DNA from: Sedimentisphaerales bacterium
GTDB lineage: Bacteria > Planctomycetota > Phycisphaerae > Sedimentisphaerales > Anaerobacaceae
Direction: 5' to 3'
DNA length: 42,942 nucleotides
Assembly: GCA_030603595.1 (NCBI GenBank)
Contig: JAUVXL010000005.1
Span: forward strand, 1 to 42,942
Part shown: piece after piece, positions 6,890 through 16,537 of the stretch
How positions within the stretch are numbered: the stretch's first letter is position 1
How the letters are laid out: each line of letters opens with the position of its first letter
Made by a program: the position numbers and the translations under genes
Notes under the pieces: model-generated
Database searches by the model: none
What the model saw: only the letters and a program-made list of their open reading frames with translations
What the model was told of the DNA's origin: nothing

Positions 6890-9340
6890 TTATCGTTCGG
6901 TTTTCTGCGTCATGCCTTTTCCGAGTTGCGGCAGGACTTTGGCAGCCTGTTCGGGCCCGTAGTTGAAGATTGTAAAGCCGCCTGTATTGAGTCGGCGGGT
7001 AATGTTTATCTGCTCGATGAGTTTGCAGATATCGGTCTGGTCGGGCCAGACGCTCAGGCCGATGCCGGGATAGCAGGGCACTTTGCCGGTCCAGGGCAGT
7101 TGCCGGCCGACCATGCGCTCGAACGCACTGCTCGAAGCGGTATAGTCCATCGGGCAGACGAAGTCGAGGTATCCGCGGTCGCACCAGAGCTTCCAGTCCT
7201 GGCCGACGGAGTCCCGGTCGCTCGGCCAGTTTCTGAATACCGCGGCGGATATCTTGATCCCGGGTCTTACCTTTCTTGCACGCTCTGATACCGCGGCGAC
7301 GACAGTGGTGATCTGCCGGCGTCTGAAATCGAGCCATTTGTCCCTGAAGGCGTCCTTATTTCGCACGTCGCTCGGCCAGTTGTTGACGGCTTTGCCGATG
7401 GTCTTCTCAAACCGCTGCCGACAACCGTCGCAGAAGCAGCCGTCTTTGCCCGGATACCGAATATAGTCGAAGTGGAGGCCATCGACGTCGTATTTGCGGG
7501 CGACTTCGAGCATCGAGTCTATCTCGAGTTGCTGGTTGGCCGGGTGGGATGGGCACAGCCAGTCCGCCAGCGGCGGAGCGGGCGAGAGGTCGTAATTCAC
7601 CTGCGTTCTGCCCTCCGCCTTCATCCGGGCTATATATTCCTTATCCGTGGCCCAGCCCATGTTGAAGTTGACCTTCCAGACGTGGCATTCGACGCCGTAC
7701 TTCTTGCAGGCCGCAAGGCACAGCTTAATCTGGTCGCCTTTCTCGGCAACCGTCTTCGACGTCGGCAGGACGTCGCTCTCGTAGAAAGCCACGCCGCCCC
7801 AAAGCATATTGGGAAGGATTGCGGTAAATCCGTTATCGGCAAGCACCTTGATTGCCTGGTCCCACGTCATGCCGGATACTCCGAAGGCGCTGTGGCACCA
7901 GAACGCGCGGTGCTCTCCGGGCAGGGGCTTCTGAGCGAGGCAATACGCATCTATCATAGACTCCCGGGCCTTTTCTGATGCGAAGATCGCCTGCGAGAAT
8001 TTCTTTTCCGATACAAACCGCAACGCTCGACCTCGATTTTCGACTGCCTTCTCGATAGCGAATAGGGCGGATTTTGCGCCGGAGGCGATTGCTGTTATAT
8101 TCTTTTCGGCTGATTTGAAATTGTCGTAGGGGCCGAATTGGCCGATCCCGTCGATACGGTTCTGCGCTGCATCACGCCAGAACTGTGGCACGAGATCGCC
8201 TGCCATAGCCAAGAGCAGTTGCAGCTTATTAGCCGGGTCGTCGGCGAGCAGGACGTGCGTCAGGAAGGCGCAGTTGTCGCTGAGAAGCAGGGCGGGCTGT
8301 TCGGTGGATTGTCCCTTGTTGTCGTGCCACAAGGCGGCGATCCGGCTTCGCCCGTCGATAGCCGAGGCCTGCTGTATGTTCCAAGAGGCCTGCTGGGTTG
8401 TCCGAGGCATTCCTTCGAGGCCCCGGCCCGATGGGCGAATGGAGGCGAGCCAGCCCGCGTGTTTCTGCTGAATGTGCGGGCCATTTCGGATGCCGACAAT
8501 CTGTTCGAGGGAGTTCGGCAGGGTGTAGCAGGCGATCAGCTTGCCGCCCGCCCGAAGAAACGCGGCGATTTCTTTTGCAGCTTCGTCCGGCATTTTCGGA
8601 TTGTAGGGCAGGATGACAAGCCTGGCTGCCTTGAGTCTTTGGGCCTTGATGTCCCGCTCGCTTGCCACGATATATGGCAGGCCTGCTCGGTCGAGAAGCC
8701 CTGCTGTAATATCGGCGTATTGGCCGGCCGCTCTTGCCTCGCCGGGGTCCGAGTCGCCTCGCGCTATTACGATCTTCACGTTTGCCCCGTACAGTCCCGG
8801 GGCCGTTATGTAAAACTCGGTGTTCTTATCCTGCCCTCGCCATGCGGAGATGCGGACGGTATCGACATTACCCCATCCCGCGGGTTGTCCTTCGATGCGC
8901 ATCTCGGTTTTGTCAATCTTGACGGCGCCCCATCCGTCTGAGGCCGGCGCATCGAAGCTGCCCGCATACCACCCCTCGCCGCTGCGAAAGTAGAAGCTAA
9001 AATGCGACACCGGCGATGCGTCGGCGCAGTAGAAGAGAAACTGCACGCCTTTGCACATGGTCAGGTCGAGTTTGATTCTGCGGTCCCACGAGGCGCGCTC
9101 AATCTTTGTGCCCTTGAAATTACAGGGCAATCGAAGGGTCCGCGTGCCGCCAATATCAACTATGGATACCTTTTCCCCGCTCGCCATCGGCCGCCATGCG
9201 TCTTGGGCGACCTGCTCTGAGTACGCCAGCGAGTCCACTAAGGCGTAACCCGTGCGGGGAATCGCCGGCGGCGATTGTGATAGGGCCAACGGCGAGACAA
9301 CACAAACTATGATAGACGCGATTGTTAAATGACGGCACAT
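6890..9340 (-). CDS. Secreted GHL10/DUF187-type glycoside hydrolase-like protein
   Basis: The 816-aa product has a signal peptide (about 1-21, ending A-L-S-Q). Residues about 45-190 look like a beta-sandwich, possibly sugar binding (strands ending F-Y-F-R-S-G-E-G-W-Y). Residues about 195-290 resemble a glutamine-amidotransferase-like fold often attached to such enzymes. Residues about 470-816 match the GHL10 family: M-T-W-D-Q-A-I-K-V-L start, a G-V-E-C-H-V-W strand, the typical G-L-H-F-D-Y-I-R-Y-P-G near residue 620, and C-P-M-D-Y-T near 730. A C-F-C-D-G-C cluster follows the D-Y-I-R-Y-P-G strand. Family members act on extracellular polysaccharides; the substrate is not inferable. The ATG at 9340 has an AGGAG seven bases upstream. 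It is the first gene of the minus-strand group and shares a divergent intergenic region with the CotH gene. Confidence 0.88.
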   Translation of the reverse strand: MCRHLTIASIIVCVVSPLALSQSPPAIPRTGYALVDSLAYSEQVAQDAWRPMASGEKVSIVDIGGTRTLRLPCNFKGTKIERASWDRRIKLDLTMCKGVQFLFYCADASPVSHFSFYFRSGEGWYAGSFDAPASDGWGAVKIDKTEMRIEGQPAGWGNVDTVRISAWRGQDKNTEFYITAPGLYGANVKIVIARGDSDPGEARAAGQYADITAGLLDRAGLPYIVASERDIKAQRLKAARLVILPYNPKMPDEAAKEIAAFLRAGGKLIACYTLPNSLEQIVGIRNGPHIQQKHAGWLASIRPSGRGLEGMPRTTQQASWNIQQASAIDGRSRIAALWHDNKGQSTEQPALLLSDNCAFLTHVLLADDPANKLQLLLAMAGDLVPQFWRDAAQNRIDGIGQFGPYDNFKSAEKNITAIASGAKSALFAIEKAVENRGRALRFVSEKKFSQAIFASEKARESMIDAYCLAQKPLPGEHRAFWCHSAFGVSGMTWDQAIKVLADNGFTAILPNMLWGGVAFYESDVLPTSKTVAEKGDQIKLCLAACKKYGVECHVWKVNFNMGWATDKEYIARMKAEGRTQVNYDLSPAPPLADWLCPSHPANQQLEIDSMLEVARKYDVDGLHFDYIRYPGKDGCFCDGCRQRFEKTIGKAVNNWPSDVRNKDAFRDKWLDFRRRQITTVVAAVSERARKVRPGIKISAAVFRNWPSDRDSVGQDWKLWCDRGYLDFVCPMDYTASSSAFERMVGRQLPWTGKVPCYPGIGLSVWPDQTDICKLIEQINITRRLNTGGFTIFNYGPEQAAKVLPQLGKGMTQKTER

Positions 9341-9367
9341 TCTATGCTCCTAAAAAGAACTTCATTT

Positions 9368-9373
9368 AGTATA
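9368..9373 (-). promoter_or_regulatory. Candidate -10 box of the GHL10 gene
   Basis: The minus strand reads TATACT, 28 bases upstream of the ATG at 9340. The position of a -35 at 17-base spacing (9391-9396, TGGCAC) does not fit the sigma70 consensus, so this is a weak or activated promoter candidate. Confidence 0.3.
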
Positions 9374-9668
9374 TGTGCAGCTTGCCGGATGTGCCAGCGG
9401 CAATTCCCGCCCGGTTGACATACTCAGTAAAAACGGGCTAACGACGTTGTGATCGCTAAGTCAAGTGGTTATATGGAGTTACGGTGGAAAATCTAATTTC
9501 ATGTTGCGGACATGCTCTCATTGCTGAAACGTTTTTGGATCGAGGTATGGTGTGCGATGTGGATTTGAGCCGTCCGGCAGGGGTTTTTCGCTTATGACGA
9601 GGAGCCAGGTTGCCGATGTGGACTGGAGGACGACCGAAAATCGCCCGATTATTTCCGCCCAAAAGGCA

Positions 9669-9698
9669 TTGACGGAGCCGCAGTTAATATGTTACAAT
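9669..9698 (+). promoter_or_regulatory. Sigma70-type promoter of the CotH/lamin-tail gene
   Basis: TTGACG (9669-9674) and TACAAT (9693-9698) each match the consensus at five of six positions and are 18 bases apart. Transcription would start near 9705, giving a leader of about 93 bases before the ATG at 9798. Confidence 0.6.
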
Positions 9699-9713
9699 AC
9701 ATAACGGTTTGTC

Positions 9714-9738
9714 CGAGCACCTCTTCCATGGGGGCTCG
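9714..9738 (+). promoter_or_regulatory. Leader hairpin in the CotH gene 5' UTR
   Basis: CGAGC (9714-9718) pairs with GCTCG (9734-9738); after one A-G mismatch three more pairs extend the stem, leaving a 7-base loop. It starts about 9 bases after the predicted transcription start. No T-run follows directly, so it is not a terminator; it may stabilise the message or be part of a longer regulatory leader. The remaining leader ends with AAGGAG (9785-9790) seven bases before the ATG. I could not match it to a known riboswitch. Confidence 0.4.
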
Positions 9739-9797
9739 TAAGTTGGGTGATGGAACCGGATAATTGTGGCGTAAGGAAGGCCGCAAGGAGATAGAAG

Positions 9798-12700
9798 ATG
9801 CTCAGGCCGAAGAATCTCTTGCTGTGCGCAACCGCACTAATTTTCCTCTTTGTCTGTTCTATTGATGCCGGTTGCCCGGTTGGGGATGTGCATCAGGACG
9901 GAGACTGCGAGGTCAACTGGCTGGACCTGCAGGATTTTGCCGAGGAATGGCTCAATTCCGGCTGTTCTGCGCCCGATTGCAGGGCTGATTTGGACGGTGT
10001 GCCGGGGGTCAACATGCGGGATTTTGCTGTCCTGGCGGAGAACTGGGGGCAAAGCGGCTCAATTACGTTGGTGATCAACGAGTTTATGGCCAGCAATGAC
10101 GGCATGATCGAGTACCCGGAGGGCTCCGGCAACTATCCCGACTGGTTCGAAATTTACAACTACGGCGAAGAGGATATCGACATTGGAGGCATGTATGTAA
10201 GGGATGACTCCCACTGGCACCTGATACCGACGGGTTACTCTTCGCAGACCACTGTTAAGGCCGGCGGGCACCTGCTGCTCTGGGCTGACAGCGGTCTTCC
10301 AGCGGGTCCTCTTCATGTTGGCTTCGGACTCGGAAAGAGCAGCGACGAAATCGGAATATATGATGAGAATAGAAATCCCATAGACGTCGTCCCCTTTTCA
10401 AACCAGGTGGACGATATGTCCCGCGGTCGCCTGCCGGACGGCAGCAATAACTGGGTGACTTTCGAGATAGGCGGGGCAACGCCCGGCTATGAGAACAGGG
10501 ACAAGCCCGTCGAGATTCTGATCAGCGAGATCATGTATCACCCGGACCACGCGGAGAACACGCCGGAGAACATCCGCGAGGAATACATCGAACTGTATAA
10601 CGACGGCGAGGAAGCTGTCGCGCTGCTCGGCTGGCGATTCACGAACGGCATTAACTACACCGTTACTGATGACATCACACTCGGTGTCGGCCGGTACTAC
10701 GTGATCGCCTCCGATGTGAATGCGTTCAAGGCTAAGTATCCGGCCGTTACGAACGTTGTCGGCGGCTGGGAGGGTCGATTGAGTAATTCGGGCGAGAAGA
10801 TCGAGTTGGTTGACCATGCCGGCGTGTTGGTTGATGTAGTGCAGTACGCCGACCAAGGCGACTGGGCGATTCGTCAGTTGGGTCCGGTGGACCACGAGCA
10901 CCGCGGCTGGATGTGGGCGGACGACCACGACGGCGACGGCGACTCTCTGGAGTTAATCAATCCCGGCGTGTCCAATGAGTACGGGCGGAACTGGGCGGCG
11001 AGCACCGGTAGCGGAGGTACGCCCGGGGCAACTAACTCGGTAGCCGCTTCAGACATAGCGCCTTTGATCCTGGACATGGAGCATTTTCCGATCATCCCCG
11101 GTCCGAGTGCCCCGGTGACGGTAACGGCCCGGATAATAGATGAACTGGCGACTGGCGTTACAGTGACGCTGCATCATCGGCTTGACGGCGAGCCGACTTT
11201 CAACATGGTGACGATGTTTGACGACGGGACGCACGGTGATGGCGGCGCGGATGACGGGGTGTATGCCAGCGAAATACCGGCCCAGACGGACGGCAAAATC
11301 GTTGAGTTCTACGTCAGAGCCAGTGATGCGGCCGCGAATTCCCGCACGTGGCCCGCGGCGAGTGATGTTGACGGAACGCCGCACCAGGTAACCAATGCGC
11401 TTTATCAGGTGGATAATTCCTACAACGCTGATGCGGCGTGGGTACCGGGCAGCCAGCCGGTTTACTACATCATTATGATCGAGACCGAACGCGCGGAACT
11501 GGAGGATATCGGGGACGGCGGCGATCCGTTCTTTGGAGAGGCAAGAAGCAACGCCCAGATGAACGCCACGTTTATCAGCGTCGACGGCGTGGACACGAAG
11601 GTGCGCTATAGCACCGGAGTTCGCAACCGAGGCAATCGGACCCGCGCCCAACCGCCGAACAACCATCGAGTCAACTTTGCACACGACCGCCCGTGGAAGG
11701 GCGTGACGGCGCTCACTATCAACAGCAAGTACCCGCACCTCCAGGTGATAGGCAGTGCAATGTTCCGACTGGCGGGCCTGCCCGCGCCCAAGGCTACCGC
11801 CGTGCAGCTTAGGGTCAACGGCGAGAACCTGGCGAAAAGCGACTATAGCCGCATGTACGATTCTTACGTTGCTATGGAGGTGTATGACAGCGACTGGGCC
11901 GACAATCATTTTCCTGATGACGATGCCGGAAACCTGTACCGCTGCACTTATGTAAAACTCCCTACGGGCGGCACAACCTATGGAGACCTCGATTACAAGG
12001 AGCCCCCCGGCGAGACTCCCGATCCCGACGATTACCGCGACAACTATCCCAAGCAAACCAACCAGTCTCAGGACGACTACTCGGATCTGTTCAATCTGAT
12101 AGACAAACTGAACAACAGCGGCATTGCCGATGCAAACTTACTTGAGGAAGTTGGCCGGGTCGCCAATCTCGACCAATGGATGAGATACATGGCCGCCGAC
12201 GCCCTCGCGGGCAATCGAGAGGGCGGCTTGTACGAGGGCGAAGGCGACGACTACGCGATGTATCGCGGCGTAATAGATCCGAGATTCCGGCTCCTGCCGC
12301 ACGACCTGGATACCTTGTTCGGCCAGGGCGATCACACTTACCGGCCCGATTGGGAGATATTCAGTTACACCCACGTGGCCGGGTTAAGGCGTTTGTTCGA
12401 TCAGGATGAGATGTGGAAGGCCTACTACGGTCAGTATAAGGAGCTTGCCGAGACGGTTTTTGCGCCCGAGAACGTTAATTCGGTAGTTGACCAATTGCTG
12501 GCGAGTTGGGTGCCTCAGTCGGAAATCGAAGGGACAAACGGCATCAAGCAGTTTGTCATCGAGCGCTCCAAGAGCATATTGTACGGTGGCTATCCCGGGG
12601 TCGCCGACGACCCCCAGATACCGCAGAGCTTTGCGATCGACTGTGATTTGGCTGTGGCCGACGGTTTCTACCGGACGACCGGCGGCGTTGTCGGCAGCGA

Positions 12701-15700
12701 CAACATTCATGGCAGAGCCAACGCGATTGAAACATCCTCTGTCTTGGTGAACGGCCGGATGGCCAATTGGTCGCAAAGGTACGGCACCTGGGTGCTCAAC
12801 GAAGGCCTTGGTCTCAATCCCGGTATCAACCGTATCTTCGTGCGAGCTTTTGACGGCCCCGACGGGACCGGCGACGAGGCCGACAGCGGGCACATCGACA
12901 TCTGGTGCGACGATGGTGACGTCTCGACGATTTCCGGCACGATTGCGAGCAACACAATCCTGGACGCTGCATCCGGCCCGTGGCATGTAACGGGCGACAT
13001 CATTGTGCCAAGCAGCCGTACACTAACCCTCCAGCCGGGGACGACTATGTTCTTCGATGCCGGCAGAGGCATTACCGTTCAGACCGGCGGGCGCCTCGTC
13101 GCCGAAGGGACCGAGTACAACCGCATAAGACTTACCAGCGTGCCCGGCGGCTCCAATTGGGACGGAGTGAAGTTCGACGACACGCTCGAAGATAATCGAC
13201 TGTCGTATCTCGACCACGAATTCGGCGACGGCCAGGGCGAATCGACCGACGTTCAGTACTCGCGGGTCACAATAGACAATGTGACCTGGTCCGGAACCAA
13301 TACGAGAATACTCAACATAGACCATCCATCGGTGATCTGCCGGAATTCTGTTTTTCCGTCCATCAGCGGCACCGAGCCTGTGCATGGTGTTGGCCTTGAG
13401 GACGATGAGTACATAATTTTCGACGGCTGCCTATTTGGCACGGCGAGCGGTTACAACGACGTAATCGACTTTACACATGCTCAGCGTCCCGGCCCGGTTT
13501 TCCAGATATACAACTCTTTGTTCATTGGCGGTGGGGACGATGGCGTTGATCTCGACAGTGTGGATGCTCACGTGGAGGGTAATGTCTTCATGAATTTCCA
13601 TGGAGGAGGAGGCGACGGCACTTCCAACGCTGTCTCCACCGGTGACGAGGGCTGGCCCTCAGAAATATACGTCGCGAGAAACACCTTTATTGATAACGAT
13701 CATGCGGTGCTGCTCAAGGAAGACAGCTTTATGCACGCTCAGAACAATGTTGTCACGGGTAGCGACGTGGCAGTGGTCGTTTTTGGTGAGCCGTACAGGA
13801 GCCCGCCCAGAGATCCAGGCAAAGGCGCACGTATGAAAGGCAACATATTCTGGAACAACGCGGCGATGTTCGAGTACTTCTTCGAGGAGCCGCTTCCCAC
13901 TTACGGCCCGACGGGTGAGGTTGTCGTCGATTACTCGATGCTGCCCTGGCAATGGCACTATCTCGGAGTGGGCAACACTGACGGCGATCCGCTTTTCGTT
14001 GACGGTGATGGCGGCGATTTCACTCTAAAGCCCGACTCAGGGGCCATTGGCGCCGGAGCTTGGGGCCTCGATATGGGTGCACTAGTCCCTGCCGGGGCGG
14101 CGATTTCCGGCGAGCCTTATGCTGTTACCTACCATACGGACGCCACATTGACCGTTGGCGGGCCTGGAATCGTCAGTTACAAGTATTCGGTGAACAGTCC
14201 GACCGGCCCGTGGAGTGCGGAGATTTCGGTGGATGTGCCGATAGAATTGACCGGCCTGACCAACGGCCAGTCTTATACCGTCTACGCATTCGGCAAGAAC
14301 TCGGCGGGCGTCTGGCAGAGTCAAGAGAGCCCGGTTGCCTCCCACACGTGGACTATCGACACTTCTCATTCGGAACTGGTCATCAACGAAGTGCTTGCAC
14401 ACACGCATGGAACCGATCCCGATATAATTGAGTTGTATTACGACGGTCCGGCGCCGATTGATCTGACCGGTATGGGCCTGACCGACGACCCGGACGAACC
14501 GACCAAGTTTGAGTTCAACTCCGGAAGCATCCTTGCTACGACTATGAATCCCGGCGACTATATGATCCTCTATGGCGATCTGACCACAACAACGAACCAC
14601 CTGGGATTTGCCCTGTCGGCCGATGGCGAGGGCTTGTATCTATACGATAAGGCTAACCCGGACGGGAGCCGCGACTTGATCGATTCGGTCGAGTTCGGGC
14701 CCCAGATAAACGACTACTCAATTGGCCGGGTCGGGTATGACCGTGAATGGAAGCTCAATAAACTCACCTTCGGCACAGCCAATATTGTCCAGCCATTGGG
14801 TGATCCGGCTCAATTGAAGATCAACGAGTGGCTTGCCAACGGCCAAGTCCTGTTCGACGACGATTTTATCGAGTTGTACAATCCCCATCCGCAGCCCGTG
14901 GTCCTGGGTGGCATGTACCTTACCGATAATCCTGTAACCCAGCCCGGCAAGCACAGAATTGTTGAGCTTAGCTTCATACCACCCCAAGGCTTTACAGTCT
15001 TCCAGGTCAACGACGGCAACGACCCCTCGGAGCTTGATTTCAAGCTCTCGGCGGACGGCGAGATGATAGGCCTGTTTAACGGCGACTTGAACATGATAGA
15101 CCAGGTTCTGTACGGTCCTCAGACTACGGATGTTTCTCAGGGTCGTGCGCCGGACGGCTCGGCTGACTATGACTTCTTCGGTCTTCCTACGCCCGGCGCC
15201 TCGAACCCGCAGCCGCCCACGCTGATCACTACTACTACCGTTCTCGCGCCTGAAAACGCGGCTAAGCGAGTGTTCGTCCCGACAGGCCCCGGTACAAGCG
15301 ATAATTGGAGAGGCGGCGGACCCTTTGACGACTCGCTCTGGAACCACGGCGATTATATCTCCGGCAAGGCCGGCGGCGTCGGCTACGACCAGAGATCCGA
15401 TTACCTTCCTTTCATCACTTACGATGTACGGCAGTTAATGGACGACGACGTCAATCCCGGCGCAAATCCCTCCGTATATGTCCGGACCCCCTTTACGGTT
15501 GACGGCAGCAAGTTTGGCGACTATACGGGTCTGAAGTTGAAGGTGCGCTACGACGACGGATTCGTGCCTTACATAAACGGAGTCGAGCTTGTGACAGCCA
15601 GGCGTAATTTCACCGGCACGCCTGCCTGGGACTCCACTGCCAACGGCGACCACGAGGCCGGCAGAGGCGATTTCGACGTGGAGATAGATATTTTCGACTA

Positions 15701-16313
15701 TATATCGACTCTTGAGGATGGAAACAACATACTGGCCATCCAGGGGATAAATGACGACACCGACAGTTCCGATTTCCTTATCTCTGCTGAATTGGAGGCT
15801 TCGATCACGGAGATCGACCCTGGGAGCTTTCCTTACGAAGACGACCTGGACGTTCTGGCCGGCCTGCGGATAACCGAGCTGATGTACAACGCACCGGGCG
15901 GCAGCAACTTCGACTACGTTGAGCTGCAGAATATCAGCGGCACGCCGATCCAACTCGAAGGCGTGCGGTTTCTCGATGGGATTGTCTTTGAGTTCGGGTC
16001 CAAGCTGCTCGGCGCGGGTCAGTACGTTGTTGTTGTGAGCAATCTGACGGCTTTTCGCAATGAGTATGGCTACACGGCCGATGTCGCGGGCGAATATACC
16101 GGCGGTCTCAGCGGCGGCGGAGAGGATATTGTCCTTGCGCTGGCCTGGCCTCTGGAGGCGGCGGTAATGAGGTTCGAATACAGCGACGCATGGTATCCGA
16201 CCACCGACGGCGGCGGCGATTCGCTGCACATCAACGACGCAACAGCCCATCCTTACCTCTGGAACGAAGCCGAGAACTGGCGCGCCGCATTCCCCAGCCC
16301 CGGCACGCCATAA
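9798..16313 (+). CDS. Giant secreted protein: dockerin-like repeats, lamin-tail domains, CotH kinase, beta-helix
   Basis: The 2171-aa product has a signal peptide (1-24). Two dockerin-like EF-type repeats follow at once (about 29-52 and 61-83, each D-x-D-G…D-F/L…W). Lamin-tail (LTD) domains start near 92, 238, 1524, 1671 and 2022, each opening I-N-E or I-x-E and carrying E-L-Y-N or similar. A CotH-like kinase region spans about 555-900, with D-Y-A-M-Y-R-G near 816 and the metal-binding type L-P-H-D-L-D near 832. Residues about 1100-1420 look like a right-handed parallel beta-helix (repeated I-Y-N-S-L-F / A-R-N-T-F / K-G-N-I-F turns). Residues 1790-2000 form a jelly-roll-like region. CotH homologues phosphorylate proteins; here the kinase would act outside the cell. 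The N-terminal dockerin position is typical of this bacterial group. No PEP-CTERM tail is visible. Confidence 0.9.
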   Translation: MLRPKNLLLCATALIFLFVCSIDAGCPVGDVHQDGDCEVNWLDLQDFAEEWLNSGCSAPDCRADLDGVPGVNMRDFAVLAENWGQSGSITLVINEFMASNDGMIEYPEGSGNYPDWFEIYNYGEEDIDIGGMYVRDDSHWHLIPTGYSSQTTVKAGGHLLLWADSGLPAGPLHVGFGLGKSSDEIGIYDENRNPIDVVPFSNQVDDMSRGRLPDGSNNWVTFEIGGATPGYENRDKPVEILISEIMYHPDHAENTPENIREEYIELYNDGEEAVALLGWRFTNGINYTVTDDITLGVGRYYVIASDVNAFKAKYPAVTNVVGGWEGRLSNSGEKIELVDHAGVLVDVVQYADQGDWAIRQLGPVDHEHRGWMWADDHDGDGDSLELINPGVSNEYGRNWAASTGSGGTPGATNSVAASDIAPLILDMEHFPIIPGPSAPVTVTARIIDELATGVTVTLHHRLDGEPTFNMVTMFDDGTHGDGGADDGVYASEIPAQTDGKIVEFYVRASDAAANSRTWPAASDVDGTPHQVTNALYQVDNSYNADAAWVPGSQPVYYIIMIETERAELEDIGDGGDPFFGEARSNAQMNATFISVDGVDTKVRYSTGVRNRGNRTRAQPPNNHRVNFAHDRPWKGVTALTINSKYPHLQVIGSAMFRLAGLPAPKATAVQLRVNGENLAKSDYSRMYDSYVAMEVYDSDWADNHFPDDDAGNLYRCTYVKLPTGGTTYGDLDYKEPPGETPDPDDYRDNYPKQTNQSQDDYSDLFNLIDKLNNSGIADANLLEEVGRVANLDQWMRYMAADALAGNREGGLYEGEGDDYAMYRGVIDPRFRLLPHDLDTLFGQGDHTYRPDWEIFSYTHVAGLRRLFDQDEMWKAYYGQYKELAETVFAPENVNSVVDQLLASWVPQSEIEGTNGIKQFVIERSKSILYGGYPGVADDPQIPQSFAIDCDLAVADGFYRTTGGVVGSDNIHGRANAIETSSVLVNGRMANWSQRYGTWVLNEGLGLNPGINRIFVRAFDGPDGTGDEADSGHIDIWCDDGDVSTISGTIASNTILDAASGPWHVTGDIIVPSSRTLTLQPGTTMFFDAGRGITVQTGGRLVAEGTEYNRIRLTSVPGGSNWDGVKFDDTLEDNRLSYLDHEFGDGQGESTDVQYSRVTIDNVTWSGTNTRILNIDHPSVICRNSVFPSISGTEPVHGVGLEDDEYIIFDGCLFGTASGYNDVIDFTHAQRPGPVFQIYNSLFIGGGDDGVDLDSVDAHVEGNVFMNFHGGGGDGTSNAVSTGDEGWPSEIYVARNTFIDNDHAVLLKEDSFMHAQNNVVTGSDVAVVVFGEPYRSPPRDPGKGARMKGNIFWNNAAMFEYFFEEPLPTYGPTGEVVVDYSMLPWQWHYLGVGNTDGDPLFVDGDGGDFTLKPDSGAIGAGAWGLDMGALVPAGAAISGEPYAVTYHTDATLTVGGPGIVSYKYSVNSPTGPWSAEISVDVPIELTGLTNGQSYTVYAFGKNSAGVWQSQESPVASHTWTIDTSHSELVINEVLAHTHGTDPDIIELYYDGPAPIDLTGMGLTDDPDEPTKFEFNSGSILATTMNPGDYMILYGDLTTTTNHLGFALSADGEGLYLYDKANPDGSRDLIDSVEFGPQINDYSIGRVGYDREWKLNKLTFGTANIVQPLGDPAQLKINEWLANGQVLFDDDFIELYNPHPQPVVLGGMYLTDNPVTQPGKHRIVELSFIPPQGFTVFQVNDGNDPSELDFKLSADGEMIGLFNGDLNMIDQVLYGPQTTDVSQGRAPDGSADYDFFGLPTPGASNPQPPTLITTTTVLAPENAAKRVFVPTGPGTSDNWRGGGPFDDSLWNHGDYISGKAGGVGYDQRSDYLPFITYDVRQLMDDDVNPGANPSVYVRTPFTVDGSKFGDYTGLKLKVRYDDGFVPYINGVELVTARRNFTGTPAWDSTANGDHEAGRGDFDVEIDIFDYISTLEDGNNILAIQGINDDTDSSDFLISAELEASITEIDPGSFPYEDDLDVLAGLRITELMYNAPGGSNFDYVELQNISGTPIQLEGVRFLDGIVFEFGSKLLGAGQYVVVVSNLTAFRNEYGYTADVAGEYTGGLSGGGEDIVLALAWPLEAAVMRFEYSDAWYPTTDGGGDSLHINDATAHPYLWNEAENWRAAFPSPGTP

Positions 16314-16333
16314 CGATGTTATAACAAAACACG

Positions 16334-16380
16334 AACAGGGGCGGCGCTGTATCGCCGCCCCTGTTTGCTTTACATTTCTT
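16334..16380 (+). terminator. Strong rho-independent terminator after the CotH gene
   Basis: ACAGGGGCGGCG (16335-16346) pairs perfectly with CGCCGCCCCTGT (16353-16364) around a 6-base loop, and A16334-T16365 adds one more pair. A T-rich tail (TTTGCTTTACATTTCTTT) follows. It separates the CotH gene from the redox gene array. Confidence 0.9.
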
Positions 16381-16537
16381 TCTCGGCGGTTAATGAAAAA
16401 TGCAGGCTAACCGGCCCGGCATCGCCATTATCCATTTAATAACAGCGCCGGGCCTATTGCCTCTGGCGACCCCATGCGTTATTATTGACCCTGCGTCTTA
16501 TTGGAATGAAACTGATTTCTCACGATGGAGCTAAATT
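16381..16537 (+). other. Upstream region of the redox array with a second hairpin
   Basis: GGCCCGGC (16413-16420) pairs with GCCGGGCC (16447-16454) across a 26-base loop. A TTGACC hexamer lies at 16485-16490, but at 17-18 bases there is no good -10, so the promoter of the array is not clearly defined. TGGAG (16526-16530) is the ribosome binding site for the ATG at 16538. Confidence 0.35.

Larger units (their letters stand above)
9341..9797. other. 457-bp divergent intergenic region
   Basis: This stretch separates the minus-strand glycosidase from the plus-strand CotH/lamin-tail gene. It holds the promoter and leader hairpin of the CotH gene near its right end and a weaker minus-strand -10 near its left end. 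A perfect TTGACA hexamer on the plus strand near 9413 lacks a good -10 partner. Between about 9430 and 9660 I see no credible gene: the only open frames are short and show no domain pattern. A small RNA cannot be excluded. Confidence 0.5.

Noticed and set aside
9705-9797. Cyclic-di-GMP riboswitch upstream of the CotH gene
   Set aside because: I could not find the conserved core motifs; only a hairpin is supported.
11049-12056. 335-aa minus-strand open frame inside the CotH gene
   Set aside because: Antisense shadow of a well supported coding frame, with no domain pattern.
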